This document shows, piece by piece, positions 16,824-28,904 of a stretch of DNA of 64,000 nt (positions are counted from its first letter, which is position 1; every line of letters begins with the position of its first letter). Position numbers and translations under genes: made by a program. The notes beneath the pieces were generated by a model. It made no database searches. It saw only the letters and a list, made by a program, of their open reading frames with translations, and was not told the origin of the DNA. Source of the stretch: Candidatus Gastranaerophilales bacterium (lineage in GTDB: Bacteria > Cyanobacteriota > Vampirovibrionia > Gastranaerophilales > Gastranaerophilaceae); the NCBI GenBank assembly GCA_944322945.1, contig CALUQN010000008.1:1-64000 (forward strand). The letters are read 5' to 3'.

Positions 16824-18074
16824 ATGGAATTTGTAGAAATAGCAAAAAAAGCTAAAGAAGCGGCATTGCAGATTGCTGATTTGAGTACGGAAATAAAAAA
16901 TCAGGCGCTCAATGCTGTAGCTGATAATATTGAAGCCAACAAAGACAAGATATTTGAGGCGAACAAAAAAGATTTGTCAGAAGCAGAAAAACTTGTTGAA
17001 ACAGGCGAACTCAATAAATCAACATTCAACCGCCTCAAACTCGACGAAAATAAAATGCGCGATATGATTCAAGGAATACGAGACATAGTAAAACTTGAGG
17101 ATCCGGTTAATAAAAAACTTTTGGTAAGAGAACTTGATGATGGTTTGACTCTGTACAAAATTTCCTGCCCCATTGGAGTTCTCGGGATAATTTTTGAAGC
17201 AAGACCGGATGTCATTGCACAAATTTCAGCACTTGCCATAAAATCCGCAAACGCTGTTATTCTCAAAGGCGGCAAAGAATCAGTCAATACTAATAAAACA
17301 ATTCTTTCTGTTATTAATGCGGCACTTGACAGTCTTAACGGTTTCCCGAAAAATGTTATCTCACAGGTGTTTACACGCGATGATGTCGCTGAAATGCTCA
17401 AGTGCGACAAATATATAAACCTTATTATACCTCGCGGCGGCAACAGTCTTGTTAAATTCATCAAGTCAAACACAAGCATCCCTGTCCTAGGACACGCTGA
17501 CGGTATCTGCCATATTTTTGTAGATGAAAGTGCTCCGCTTGACATGGCTCAAAAAATTGTAACTGATGCCAAAACACAATACCCGAGCGCATGTAATTCC
17601 GTTGAAACGCTTTTAATCCATAAAAATTTCCCGCATACAAAAGAACTTATGGCGTCACTTGAACTTGCTGATATTAAATTAATTGCAAATCCTGATAGCT
17701 GGGCGCATGAATACGGCGATAAAGTTCTTGCATATAAATTTGTTGATAATATTGATGAAGCAATTAACCATATAAACACATACGGCTCCGGTCACACTGA
17801 CAGTATAATAACGAAAAATACAGAAAATGCTGAAAAATTTATGAATAAAGTGGATTCAGCCGGAGTGTATTTTAATGCTTCAACGCGTTTTGCGGACGGC
17901 TTCCGCTACGGGTTCGGTGCAGAAGTTGGGATTTCCACAAACAAAACTCACGCCCGCGGTCCTGTCGGTCTTGAAGGGCTTACTATATATAAATATAAGC
18001 TTATCGGTGACGGTCATATCGTGACTGATTACGCAAACGGAACAAAACAGTTCCACCACAAAGATTTAACATAA
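16824..18074 (+). CDS. proA: Gamma-glutamyl phosphate reductase
   Basis: Second step of proline synthesis: NADPH reduction of glutamyl-5-phosphate to the semialdehyde. ALDH-fold with IGVLGIIFEARPDVIAQ, ANAVILKGGKE, IPRGGNSLVKFI, the catalytic-Cys region AKTQYPSACNSVETLL, and GFGAEVGISTNKTHARGPVGLEGL. 416 residues. The start is ATG 16824, with a strong GGGGAGG site; the longer reading from 16770 would lie inside proB. Co-transcribed with proB and tyrA. Confidence 0.97.
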   Translation: MEFVEIAKKAKEAALQIADLSTEIKNQALNAVADNIEANKDKIFEANKKDLSEAEKLVETGELNKSTFNRLKLDENKMRDMIQGIRDIVKLEDPVNKKLLVRELDDGLTLYKISCPIGVLGIIFEARPDVIAQISALAIKSANAVILKGGKESVNTNKTILSVINAALDSLNGFPKNVISQVFTRDDVAEMLKCDKYINLIIPRGGNSLVKFIKSNTSIPVLGHADGICHIFVDESAPLDMAQKIVTDAKTQYPSACNSVETLLIHKNFPHTKELMASLELADIKLIANPDSWAHEYGDKVLAYKFVDNIDEAINHINTYGSGHTDSIITKNTENAEKFMNKVDSAGVYFNASTRFADGFRYGFGAEVGISTNKTHARGPVGLEGLTIYKYKLIGDGHIVTDYANGTKQFHHKDLT

Positions 18075-18083
18075 GGAGAAATT

Positions 18084-18839
18084 ATGAAAATAGGAGTTGT
18101 CGGTTTAGGGCTGATTGGCGGGTCAATTTTTAAAGACTTAAAAGCTCTTGGGTATAACGTAATCGGGGTCTCAAAGTCACAAAAAGGCGAAAATATTTTT
18201 GACTCGTACTCTGCACTGAAAGACTGCAACATGGTTTTTGTATGCAGCGCAATGAACAAAACCCTTCAAGTTCTTGACGACCTTGAAGCAATACTCTCCT
18301 CAGATACTGTTGTGACTGATGTGTGCAGCCTAAAAAAATTTGTATGCACAAAAAATCGACCTTACAGATTTGTACCCTCACACCCTATGGCTGGTACAGA
18401 ACACAAAGGATTTGAAAACTCTTTTGAAGGCTTATTTAAAGGTGCAAAATGGGTCGTAACACCATGCTTTGGAGAAAGTCAAGAGCTCATTGATATTATC
18501 AGACAGCTGGGGGCAACTCCTGTTATCACAACACCCGATAAACATGACGAGGCTGCTGCGATGATTTCGCACATGCCAATGGTAATAGCTCAGGCGCTTT
18601 TTCTTGCCGCAAGTGATAACCCGCTTGCTCTTGAAATTGCCTCAAGCGGTTTCCGCGATATGACGCGTCTTGCGCTGTCTAATGAAGAAATGGCCTGTGA
18701 TATGGTTAACATGAACTGCGCAAATATTGAACACTCCATTTTAAAACTTTACAAAGCTGTAGGCGAACTCACTAACGGCAATTATCCGCAAATCATCCAT
18801 GAGATTAAAACAAAACGCGCCCGGATGTATACAAAATAA
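18084..18839 (+). CDS. tyrA: Prephenate dehydrogenase
   Basis: Oxidative decarboxylation step of tyrosine synthesis. NAD(P)-binding GLGLIGGSIFKDL is at residues 7-19; the SHPMAGTEHKGF segment holds the catalytic His. The dimer half shows ISHMPMVIAQAL and SGFRDMTRLALSN. At 251 residues it has the core only, without a chorismate-mutase or ACT domain. AAGGAG precedes the ATG nine bases after proA, making proB-proA-tyrA one operon. Arogenate preference cannot be excluded. Confidence 0.93.
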   Translation: MKIGVVGLGLIGGSIFKDLKALGYNVIGVSKSQKGENIFDSYSALKDCNMVFVCSAMNKTLQVLDDLEAILSSDTVVTDVCSLKKFVCTKNRPYRFVPSHPMAGTEHKGFENSFEGLFKGAKWVVTPCFGESQELIDIIRQLGATPVITTPDKHDEAAAMISHMPMVIAQALFLAASDNPLALEIASSGFRDMTRLALSNEEMACDMVNMNCANIEHSILKLYKAVGELTNGNYPQIIHEIKTKRARMYTK

Positions 18840-18903
18840 AAAACAACCCGAAAAAAATTTACGAGTTGTATAAATTGTATCATCATAACGTTTTTTGTTT
18901 AAA

Positions 18904-19428
18904 TTATTCTATGTTAGTGTTTTTAAAAGCATTGTAAATAGCGCCGGCGACAAATCCTGCTATTGCTCCCGGAACTACAAATGCCGCTGTCGGACGTTTA
19001 CACTTAATCATTTTGTGGAAACTGCCTGTGATGTTTTTGGCTACAGCTTTTGATTGTTCATTAACGTTTTTAATAATACCTCTGAACTCTTCTGCAATAG
19101 CCGCGGCATTCTCTTCGCCCGAATTTGCTAAACTTACAGCCAATTTTTCGGCATTTTTAAAGTTTTTCTCATCAATCATTTTGATGAACGTATCATGTGC
19201 CGGTGTTCTCTCTTCCAATCCTTTTAATTTCGCTACCATATTTTTGTTGGTATCTTTGCGGGAAGCATTAATAATGGCACGATACGGAATGTCTTTTAAT
19301 TCTTCAGTTGTCAAAGGAATAACCTGTTTTGCGATGTAACCTGTTACACCGCCTGTAACGGTAGCTTTCAATACACTTGAAAATGTACCGTTTCTCTGTC
19401 CGTCATTTTGTACTGCTTTTACTGTCAT
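18904..19428 (-). CDS. Hypothetical protein with two Gly-rich hydrophobic segments (174 aa)
   Basis: Unknown function. It begins MTVKAVQND, like the 678-residue protein (MSVKAITPS). Hydrophobic stretches lie at about 22-40 (KATVTGGVTGYIAKQVIPL) and 148-168 (AAFVVPGAIAGFVAGAIY), the second with small-residue (glycine-zipper-like) spacing. The middle is charged and helical. No cleavable signal. A weak ribosome site precedes ATG 19428. It lies convergent with tyrA; 65 bases between them show only a poor hairpin. Confidence 0.75.
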   Translation of the reverse strand: MTVKAVQNDGQRNGTFSSVLKATVTGGVTGYIAKQVIPLTTEELKDIPYRAIINASRKDTNKNMVAKLKGLEERTPAHDTFIKMIDEKNFKNAEKLAVSLANSGEENAAAIAEEFRGIIKNVNEQSKAVAKNITGSFHKMIKCKRPTAAFVVPGAIAGFVAGAIYNAFKNTNIE

Positions 19429-19617
19429 AGCTAATAAACCCTTACTTAACTACTACCATACTCTTAATATCAACGGGAAGTTACGTCGGTTTGCTTATAC
19501 TATTTAAAGTACAGCATTCTTACAGCTTCCTTTCCATTAATATAGCAGATTTACACTTAAATATTTTAACAGATGCTAAAACTGAGTAATTAAATCCTTT
19601 GCCAGTATAACACACAC

Positions 19618-20655
19618 TTATTTTTTTGTCAATACTTTTATTAAATTCAATGCGAACATAACAAGAACGATTATACAGATTGCGACTATATAAATTTTGA
19701 TGGTTCCATGCCCTGAGAGGAGAGCTGCAAGCCCCCCGGCAATAATCGCGACTGAAGTCAGGATAAACACTGTTTTCTTTTGTGAAAAACCGGCGTGCAG
19801 AAGTTTGTGGTGAATATGCTCGGCATCAGCAACGAACGGGGATTTACCTTTGGAAATTCTTCTAAGAGAAGAAAATGTTATATCCATAATCGGCACAGCC
19901 AGTACTACAAACGGCAATAAAATCGCAATTGTAGCTGTTTTCATGACACCTGTGATAGATATTGCAGCCAGCAAAAATCCTGAAAATAAAGCGCCGCTGT
20001 CACCCATAAATATTTTTGCAGGGTTAAAGTTGTATGTCAAAAATGCAAGCATTGCACCTGCTAAAATAAATCCGATAAGAGCACTAATCGGGCTTGACGG
20101 AGACATGGTAACCGCAATGATGGCAAGGGTTATGGCATTCACAGTCACAACAGACCCCGCCAGACCGTCTACACCGTCGATAAAATTCACGGCATTACTT
20201 ATCCCGACTATCCACAATAAAGTAATCGGATAAGACCAGAACCCCAAATCTATGCCGCCGAAAAACGGGATTGAATTGATTTTTACACCCAGAAGAAACA
20301 CAAGAGTTGCAATTGCAATTTGAATAAACAATTTGAACTTGGCATTAAGGTTGTAAATATCGTCGACCAGTCCGAGAAGAAACATCAGAGAACTGCCCAA
20401 AAGTATTCCGGATAACAGGCTGCCGTATGGATAGTAGCTCAAGAACACAAGACACAAAAATGTCAGCATTGTGCTAAGCCAAATAGCAACACCGCCGATG
20501 CGGGAAACAGGTTTTGTGTGGATTTTTCGTTCTCCGGGTAAATCAACAAGCCCCTCTTTCCGTGAAAAATCGATTACCATAGGTACAATGAATACACCAA
20601 TGATGTAAGCAATGATTGTTCCTATTACGTGAGCATGTGTTAACTTGATTAAAAT
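19618..20655 (-). CDS. WecA/TagO/MraY-family sugar-phosphate transferase with probable AUU start
   Basis: Integral membrane enzyme that attaches a HexNAc-1-phosphate to undecaprenyl phosphate, starting surface-polysaccharide or O-antigen-type synthesis. Family motifs: GERKIHTKPVSRIGG, GLVDDIYNLNAKFK, NAVNFIDGVDGLAG, FMGDSGALFSGF and EHIHHKLLHAGFSQKK. The first in-frame ATG (20580) would delete the conserved first helix and has no ribosome site. Extending upstream gives ITHAHVIG-like sequence and the helix TIIAYIIGVFIVPMVIDFSRK, and an ATT at 20655 has GAGG exactly eight bases before it. The gene starts 15 bases after glyA. Exact sugar specificity is not known. Confidence 0.85.
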   Translation of the reverse strand: MLIKLTHAHVIGTIIAYIIGVFIVPMVIDFSRKEGLVDLPGERKIHTKPVSRIGGVAIWLSTMLTFLCLVFLSYYPYGSLLSGILLGSSLMFLLGLVDDIYNLNAKFKLFIQIAIATLVFLLGVKINSIPFFGGIDLGFWSYPITLLWIVGISNAVNFIDGVDGLAGSVVTVNAITLAIIAVTMSPSSPISALIGFILAGAMLAFLTYNFNPAKIFMGDSGALFSGFLLAAISITGVMKTATIAILLPFVVLAVPIMDITFSSLRRISKGKSPFVADAEHIHHKLLHAGFSQKKTVFILTSVAIIAGGLAALLSGHGTIKIYIVAICIIVLVMFALNLIKVLTKK

Positions 20656-20670
20656 TGTCCTGTCCTCATC

Positions 20671-21909
20671 TTAGCTGTAAAGCGGGTATTTTTTGCAGAG
20701 TTTAAGAGAACGTTCTCTCAAATTCTTTAAGCCCAATTCATTATCTGATGAAAATACTGCAGATGCAATAATTTTTGCAACTTCAGTCATATCATCTTCT
20801 TTGAAGCCTCTTGTTGTCACAGCCGGTGTGCCGAGACGGATTCCGCTTGTAACAAACGGACTTTGCGGATCGTTCGGAACAGTATTTTTGTTTGCTGTAA
20901 TTCCGACGCGTTCAAGAACATTAGCCATATCTTTTCCTGTTTTGCCGGTTCTTCTTAAATCAAGGGTCATCAAGTGGTTTTCGGTCATTCCGCCGACGAT
21001 ATCCATGCCTTCATCCATCAAACCTTGCGCGAGTGCTTTTGCATTTTTCACAATCTGTTCGGCATAGGTTTTGAATTCTGGTTTAGAAGCTTCCAGAAGT
21101 GCAACAGCTTTACCTGCAATAATATGTTCCAAAGGCCCGCCCTGCATGCCCGGAAATACTGCTTTATCTATCCCTTGAGCATGTTCATTTGAGCACATAA
21201 TAATTCCGCCTCTCGGGCCTCTCAATGATTTGTGGGTTGTAGTTGTCACAAAATGTGCATAAGGTGCCGGTGATGGGTGCACCCCTGCCGCAACAAGCCC
21301 TGCAATATGCGCAATATCCGCAAGCAGATATGCTCCGACTTCATCTGCGATTTCTCTGAACTTTTTAAAATCAATAATTTTTGAATAATTGCTGCCTCCG
21401 CAGATAATAAGTTTGGGGCGGTGTTCTTTTGCTTTCGCAAGAACGTCATCGTAGTCAATACATCCGTTGTCATCCACACCGTAACTTTTTACGTCAAAAT
21501 ACAATCCTGAAAAGTTAACAGGTGAACCGTGTGAGAGGTGTCCGCCGTTTGACAAATCCATGCCAAGAACTCTGTCTCCCGGTTTCATTGTATACATAAA
21601 TACTGCCATATTTGCCTGTGCACCACTATGCGGCTGAACATTTGCATGCTCCATCCCGAAAAGTTCGCAGGCTCTTTTTTGAGCTATCTCTTCTATTACG
21701 TCAATATGTTCACATCCGTTATAAAAACGTTTGTGCGGTTTGCCTTCCGCATATTTGTTTGTCAGCACGCTGCCGCATGCCTCCATTACCGCCATTGATG
21801 TGCAGTTTTCACTCGCGATAAGTTCTATGGTATTCTGTTGTCTTTCAAGCTCAAGTTCTATCTGTTCCGCTACTATAGGATCAACTTTTTTTAAATGTTC
21901 TAAATGCAT
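20671..21909 (-). CDS. glyA: Serine hydroxymethyltransferase
   Basis: PLP enzyme that converts serine and tetrahydrofolate to glycine and methylene-THF, feeding one-carbon metabolism (including TrmFO, encoded in this window). Seen: [56 protein letters not shown], and the PLP lysine in [14 protein letters not shown]. 412 residues from ATG 21909, which has GGGAGGGG/AAGGA upstream; an ATG at 21927 sits too close to its AAGGA. The WecA-like gene follows in an operon. It diverges from gatA. Confidence 0.97.
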   Translation of the reverse strand: MHLEHLKKVDPIVAEQIELELERQQNTIELIASENCTSMAVMEACGSVLTNKYAEGKPHKRFYNGCEHIDVIEEIAQKRACELFGMEHANVQPHSGAQANMAVFMYTMKPGDRVLGMDLSNGGHLSHGSPVNFSGLYFDVKSYGVDDNGCIDYDDVLAKAKEHRPKLIICGGSNYSKIIDFKKFREIADEVGAYLLADIAHIAGLVAAGVHPSPAPYAHFVTTTTHKSLRGPRGGIIMCSNEHAQGIDKAVFPGMQGGPLEHIIAGKAVALLEASKPEFKTYAEQIVKNAKALAQGLMDEGMDIVGGMTENHLMTLDLRRTGKTGKDMANVLERVGITANKNTVPNDPQSPFVTSGIRLGTPAVTTRGFKEDDMTEVAKIIASAVFSSDNELGLKNLRERSLKLCKKYPLYS

Positions 21910-22056
21910 GTCCTTCGCCCCTCCCATTCCTTTTTGAAAATTATTATAAGATAAAAAGAAAAAGTGGGCAACGGTGCAAATATCAAGTTTGTCCTATTCA
22001 CATTTTATTTTTTTGTCATATAATTTTTTTATAAGAATTAGCTTTAAGGAGAAAAT

Positions 22057-23520
22057 ATGAACGAGCTTTTAAGAAAATCCGCGGCTGAACAGAGTAAAGC
22101 CTTAAAAAATAAAGAAATATCCGCAGTTGAATTGACGACTGCAGCATTTGAAAGAATTGCAGAAGTTGATGAAAAACTCGGCGCTTTCAATTCTTTGACA
22201 AAAGAAACAGCACTGGAAACTGCTAAAAAAGTTGACGAAAAAATCTCAAAAGGCGAAGAATTACCTTTGCTTGCAGGTGTTCCGCTGGCACTGAAAGATA
22301 ATATGAATTTAATAGGCTCCAAAACAACCGCCTCCAGCAAAATTCTGGAAAACTTTGTTTCACCTTTCAACGCAACCGTAACCGAAAAATTATTGAATAA
22401 TCTGGTTCCGATTGTCGGAAAAGCTAACTTAGACGAATTTGCAATGGGGTCTTCAAACGAAAACTCAGCGTTCAAAAAAGTTCATAATCCATGGGACTTA
22501 AAGAAAGTTCCTGGCGGTTCATCAGGCGGTTCAGCAGCAAGCGTTGCAGCCTGCGAAGCGGCTCTGGCTCTCGGGTCTGACACAGGTGGTTCTATCAGAC
22601 TTCCTGCTTCTTTCTGCGGGATTGTCGGGATGAAACCGACTTACGGAAGAGTTTCACGCTACGGTTTGATTGCGTTTGCCTCTTCTCTTGACCAGATTGG
22701 TCCGTTTGCAAGAACTGTTGAAGACGCGGCTAACCTTTTGGAAGTTATCTCCGGACATGACCCGAAAGATTCTACATCTTTAAATCTTCCGGTTGAACAT
22801 TATGCCGCAGATTTGAACAACAGTCTCAAAGGTAAAAAAATCGGTGTTATTAAAGACCTGATGACCGAAGGTCTGGAAGAAGACGTTGAAAAAGCTATTC
22901 AAAATGCTATTGATACTTATAAATCTCTTGGCGCGGAAGTCGTTGAAATTTCTCTGCCGCACCTCAAATACTCTATAGGGATTTATTACATACTGGCAAC
23001 AGCTGAATGCTCTTCAAACCTCGCTAGATTTGACGGTGTAAAATACGGTTACAGAACGCCGGATGCTAAAAACCTCATGGAAATGTACACAAAAACCCGC
23101 GCGGAAGGTTTCGGACCTGAAGTTAAGCGCCGTATAATGCTCGGTACTTATGCCCTGTCATCTGGGTACTACGACGCATACTACAAAAAAGCGCAGCAGA
23201 TGAGAGCTTTGGTTACAAAAGACTTTAAGGAAGCATTCCAAAAAGTTGACGCTCTAATCTCTCCAACCTGTCCGAATACCGCATTTGAACTCGGCGCAAA
23301 ATCTTCTGATCCGCTTCAAATGTATTTGACGGATATCGCAACTATTTCCGCAAACCTTGCAGGAATTCCGGGAATGAGTATCCCTGCCGGTTTTGATAAA
23401 TCAGGTATGCCGATTGGTCTGCAAATTCTTGCGCCGCAGCTGCAAGAAAAAGCTCTCTTCAATGTGGCTTACCAGTTTGAACAATCGCACGATTATTACA
23501 AAAAACTTGCTGATATATAA
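22057..23520 (+). CDS. gatA: Asp/Glu-tRNA amidotransferase subunit A
   Basis: Amidase subunit of GatCAB, releasing ammonia from glutamine to convert Glu-tRNA(Gln) (and possibly Asp-tRNA(Asn)). The amidase triad is visible: K80 in LALKDN, S155 in GGSSGGS and S179 in [24 protein letters not shown] lies near the C-terminus. 487 residues, full length. AAGGAG precedes the ATG. gatB and gatC are not adjacent. A strong terminator follows. Confidence 0.97.
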   Translation: MNELLRKSAAEQSKALKNKEISAVELTTAAFERIAEVDEKLGAFNSLTKETALETAKKVDEKISKGEELPLLAGVPLALKDNMNLIGSKTTASSKILENFVSPFNATVTEKLLNNLVPIVGKANLDEFAMGSSNENSAFKKVHNPWDLKKVPGGSSGGSAASVAACEAALALGSDTGGSIRLPASFCGIVGMKPTYGRVSRYGLIAFASSLDQIGPFARTVEDAANLLEVISGHDPKDSTSLNLPVEHYAADLNNSLKGKKIGVIKDLMTEGLEEDVEKAIQNAIDTYKSLGAEVVEISLPHLKYSIGIYYILATAECSSNLARFDGVKYGYRTPDAKNLMEMYTKTRAEGFGPEVKRRIMLGTYALSSGYYDAYYKKAQQMRALVTKDFKEAFQKVDALISPTCPNTAFELGAKSSDPLQMYLTDIATISANLAGIPGMSIPAGFDKSGMPIGLQILAPQLQEKALFNVAYQFEQSHDYYKKLADI

Positions 23521-23524
23521 CACT

Positions 23525-23556
23525 AAAAAAGAGGCTTTATTTAAAGCCTCTTTTTT
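23525..23556 (+). terminator. Strong bidirectional terminator after gatA
   Basis: AAAAAAGAGGCTTT and AAAGCCTCTTTTTT form a long stem with a small loop five bases after the gatA stop, ending in T6. On the minus strand it equally ends the 195-residue membrane-protein gene. Confidence 0.9.
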
Positions 23557-23567
23557 CTTTTTAAATC

Positions 23568-24155
23568 TTATCTCTGCAAAGCAAATATCAAAAGCGCTAT
23601 AAATAACAGCAGCAAGAATAACGGAAATTTTCTGGTCAGACTCCCGTCATAATTTTCATCAAATTTTAAGCTGATTTCCTTGTACTTTTGCAGTTCTTTA
23701 ATTATTCCTAATAATGCGCTCTTTCTCTGAATATTTATTGAAATATACCCGCCGTTTTTATTGCCGATTAAAAGTTCACTGTTAACCGAAATCAGTGCGA
23801 TAAAAGAATCCAGCATCGTTGATGATATATAATTCGGTTTGAATAATCTTAAATAAACATACGAGATTTCATCAAACCGTATAGGCTGGCTGTCATCAAT
23901 CGTCAAAAGCCTCTCATCCTCATCAATTGTAATAGTCTCATGCCCGCCGATATCAAGTTCATCTTTTGCCGGTTTTAACAAAAACTTCACGGCTATCAGC
24001 CCTATCAGCGCTATTGCCGGAATATATTTCGGGAAATTATAAAATATCACAAGCTCTAAAGTTATTACAAGTAAAGCTGACATGATAAAATACATATATG
24101 ATATATTAAACAAAAAACTGCTATTTAACTGCAATTTAAAAACTTTTTTATTCAC
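23568..24155 (-). CDS. Hypothetical membrane protein (195 aa)
   Basis: Unknown function. Two adjacent helices near the N-terminus (about 15-38 and 43-62: YFIMSALLVITLELVIFY, IPAIALIGLIAVKFLL) and one at the C-terminus (FPLFLLLLFIALLIFAL) flank a cytoplasmic-type beta-rich domain (ETITIDEDERLLTID...DEISYVYLRLF). This layout resembles bacterial PH-like membrane proteins, but I cannot confirm that. The start is GTG 24155, with GGGAG six bases upstream. Confidence 0.75.
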   Translation of the reverse strand: MNKKVFKLQLNSSFLFNISYMYFIMSALLVITLELVIFYNFPKYIPAIALIGLIAVKFLLKPAKDELDIGGHETITIDEDERLLTIDDSQPIRFDEISYVYLRLFKPNYISSTMLDSFIALISVNSELLIGNKNGGYISINIQRKSALLGIIKELQKYKEISLKFDENYDGSLTRKFPLFLLLLFIALLIFALQR

Positions 24156-24217
24156 CAAAATCTCCCAAAGTTTACAGTTAATTATAGTTTGATAACAAAA
24201 AATTATAATCCTATAAA

Positions 24218-24248
24218 AAAAGGATATGCAAATTTTGCATATCCTTTT
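24218..24248 (-). terminator. Terminator after dnaK
   Basis: AAAAGGATATGCA and TGCATATCCTTTT form a 13-bp perfect stem; on the minus strand a run of seven T follows. Lies 22 bases after the dnaK stop. Confidence 0.88.
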
Positions 24249-24269
24249 AGATTATTGGTGAATCGGTTA

Positions 24270-26412
<2,143 letters not shown>

Positions 26413-26451
26413 CCAAAACGAGCCGTTAATTATTTTACCGGCTCGTTTTGG
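26413..26451 (-). terminator. Hairpin terminator after the 678-residue gene
   Basis: CCAAAACGAGCC and GGCTCGTTTTGG form a perfect 12-bp stem 21 bases after the stop of the 26473-28509 gene. T run short, embedded in the stem. Confidence 0.65.
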
Positions 26452-26472
26452 TTATAGACAATAAAATTTATA

Positions 26473-28509
26473 TTATAAATTGTTCAAAAAACCCTGCATT
26501 GATGGTTGTTTGTTTACATCAGCCGCGGCTGTTACAGTTTGAACCTGTGCAGCGGAAGGGTTAATCGGAGGCTGCGGTTTGTTTGCTTCTGCTGCAGCGG
26601 CAGCTTCTTTTGCAAGTCTTTCAGAACGTTCTTTTGTCATCTTTGTACACTGATGTGATATCCACATCATAAACAGAGGAACAAGCGCGAAGGTTGAAAG
26701 TGCATCAAATACGCTATTAAGAAGTTTAGCCCTGCCGAGAAGTTTATTCCCTTTAACATTATCAAGAATTTTGTAAATTTCTTTGAGGTCAGTACTTTCG
26801 GCGCCGTTTTTGACTGCTGTTTTAATTTCATCAACTGTAGCCTGTTTGAGAGATTTTCCGCCGAGCAAGTTTTCAAAATGCTGTTTTAAGTTTTTATCAA
26901 TAGAGAATGCTTTTCTTACGTCGCCTTTATTATTTTGGATATAATCAATCATGCCAAGAATACCTTCTTTAGAGGCACTCGGATTAGAATATTTTGCTTC
27001 CAACTGTCTTGACGTCAAGTTGCTGATATCACTGTTAGCTGAGAAGTATTGCCATATTTTACCAGGCATAGAGCGTTTTTCGTAACCTTCGTCACGTACT
27101 TGAAGTGCAATACCTGACATTTTTGTGAACGCTTGAGAGAACACTCTTGACAGTGCTTTGGCTCCGAATAATATTGCAAGGAAGCTGGTTATATCACGGA
27201 AAAGAATTTCGCCGCGTTCAAAATTGCTTTTTGCATCAATATATCTCGGAGGCAAACAGAATCCAAACAACGCAAAAGCCATTGCATTTGCTGGCATTGC
27301 AGCGTTATCAAATTCAAAGTTTTTCAGAAAGTTGCCTAATTTGTCGCTGCTCAAAACTTTTTTACCTAATGCTGACTGCCAGCCGCCGAATGATACTTGT
27401 TTTCCGTCTGTAGACGGTTTTGTTTCTTGTGCTGCTTGTGCAGTTTGAGTTTCTTTTGCCGCATCAGTTTTCGCACCGTCCTCCGGAGTTTCGGTTGTAT
27501 TTTCTGCTGCAGTACCGACAAGACCCGGGTCATGCTTTAAACCGAGGTTATATATTTTCGGTATCAATATAAATCCGGCTGCGACAGCGCCCCACATGCT
27601 TAAATTCGTCGCTACTCTTGTCCCTGTACGTTTCAGGTTAAAATTGCTGATTAATTTTTCTGCTGCTTCCGGTGTTTTTTCTTTCAGATTTTTTTCGGTA
27701 TAAGTAAATGCGTCATGTGTATAATCTGAAAGGGTTGATAATATTTTCTTGATACCTCTTGTCAGATTTTTGTCATCAGCTTTTAGAACCGCAACGGTGT
27801 CGTCTTCCATAACTCCGTTATGCAATTTTCTTGTATTGATGAAATCTTCTTTTAAGTTGTTAACGAGAACCTTGCGGACTTTATTACTTGAAGTATCATC
27901 AATATCAAGCAGTTGTTTAGCATAAGATGCGGCTTTTTCTTTAATGACATCAGCCTTTAATGAACCGTCAGTAGAATTTGTCAGAAGGTTTTCAAATATT
28001 TGTGTATAAAAATCGCATTTGTTAAGAGTTTTGTTTTGCGACAATGTATCTTTTGTGTATCTTGAAAATTCACTGCCATATCCGTTAATCAAATCTACAG
28101 GAACATTGTTTGCTTTTCCTAATTTTTTAATGCCGCTAATCATCGCAAGCGGAATAAAGTAGGCACTAGGACCGCTTAATAGTTCACGGAGTGCTTCACG
28201 GCGTGCAAATTCCCAGTTGCATCCGCGTTTTTCACCTGTTTTAGGGTCTATACTTCCTCTGCCTCGCAGTAAACCTGTACCGATACGCGGGGCAACCATG
28301 CCAAGTCCGTCCTGTATGATAAATGATGTAATAAATCCACCGGATTCAATCCAATCCATTAAGCTCACAACACCAGAGGATAAGTTCCCGAATGATGGTT
28401 GTGCACCTATGGCATGACTTTTGGGTATATTATTTGTTTTCGCTTCGGAAGTTTGATTGTTTTTATATTGAACCCTGTTCAATGATGGAGTTATTGCTTT
28501 TACTGACAT
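26473..28509 (-). CDS. Large hypothetical membrane protein with N-terminal PSFG box (678 aa)
   Basis: Unknown function. The first ~45 residues are Asn/Ser/Thr-rich and end in QPSFGNLSSG, the F-x-[A/G] box shared with several proteins here. A hydrophobic stretch follows near 60-75 (FITSFIIQDGLGMVAPRIG), then a region with WEFARREALRELLSGPSAYFIPLAMISG. Further membrane-like helices lie near 300-325, 425-445 and 610-628. The C-terminal tail is Ala/Pro/Gln-rich (EAAAAAEANKPQPP). No cleavable signal peptide. It stands alone between two hairpins. Confidence 0.8.
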   Translation of the reverse strand: MSVKAITPSLNRVQYKNNQTSEAKTNNIPKSHAIGAQPSFGNLSSGVVSLMDWIESGGFITSFIIQDGLGMVAPRIGTGLLRGRGSIDPKTGEKRGCNWEFARREALRELLSGPSAYFIPLAMISGIKKLGKANNVPVDLINGYGSEFSRYTKDTLSQNKTLNKCDFYTQIFENLLTNSTDGSLKADVIKEKAASYAKQLLDIDDTSSNKVRKVLVNNLKEDFINTRKLHNGVMEDDTVAVLKADDKNLTRGIKKILSTLSDYTHDAFTYTEKNLKEKTPEAAEKLISNFNLKRTGTRVATNLSMWGAVAAGFILIPKIYNLGLKHDPGLVGTAAENTTETPEDGAKTDAAKETQTAQAAQETKPSTDGKQVSFGGWQSALGKKVLSSDKLGNFLKNFEFDNAAMPANAMAFALFGFCLPPRYIDAKSNFERGEILFRDITSFLAILFGAKALSRVFSQAFTKMSGIALQVRDEGYEKRSMPGKIWQYFSANSDISNLTSRQLEAKYSNPSASKEGILGMIDYIQNNKGDVRKAFSIDKNLKQHFENLLGGKSLKQATVDEIKTAVKNGAESTDLKEIYKILDNVKGNKLLGRAKLLNSVFDALSTFALVPLFMMWISHQCTKMTKERSERLAKEAAAAAEANKPQPPINPSAAQVQTVTAAADVNKQPSMQGFLNNL

Positions 28510-28821
28510 TTCCCTACTTTATATTTTCATATCTACTACACTACACATAAATTAAAAACGTTCAATCAAATTTATTGCTTATTCTTCGGATAGTATTAAT
28601 AAATTTTTACAAATAAGATATTTGATTTCATGAACAAGTGTATTTATTATACTTAATGCAAGTTATTTTTTCAAGTTTTTTACTACAATTATAATATATC
28701 CCTGAAACATTTCTTAATAATATACTGCAAAACAGCACTGTTGCCGGTCATTTTAATCATGAAGTATTGTTTGATAATAATTGAAGATTACAGCAGGTGT
28801 CTTATGTTGATAAACTGACGT
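28510..28821. other. Intergenic stretch, nothing recognised
   Basis: About 310 AT-rich bases. It must hold the promoter of the 678-residue gene, but no -35/-10 pair stands out and no gene or structured RNA was seen. Confidence 0.4.
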
Positions 28822-28861
28822 TAAAAACTCCGGTATTTTATATAAAATACCGGAGTTTTTT
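28822..28861 (-). terminator. Strong palindromic terminator after the M16 peptidase gene
   Basis: AAAAACTCCGGTATTTTA and its exact complement form a near-perfect 18-bp stem that works on both strands; a T run follows on the minus strand. It lies 44 bases past the 28905 stop. Confidence 0.85.
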
Positions 28862-28904
28862 AGTCTGTGCACCTTTTTCATTGGGAAAATCGAAAGGTAA
28901 ATTA

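Noticed and set aside
18840-18876. Terminator after tyrA
   Set aside because: ACAACCCG/CGAGTTGT has a mismatch, a long AT loop and no T run.
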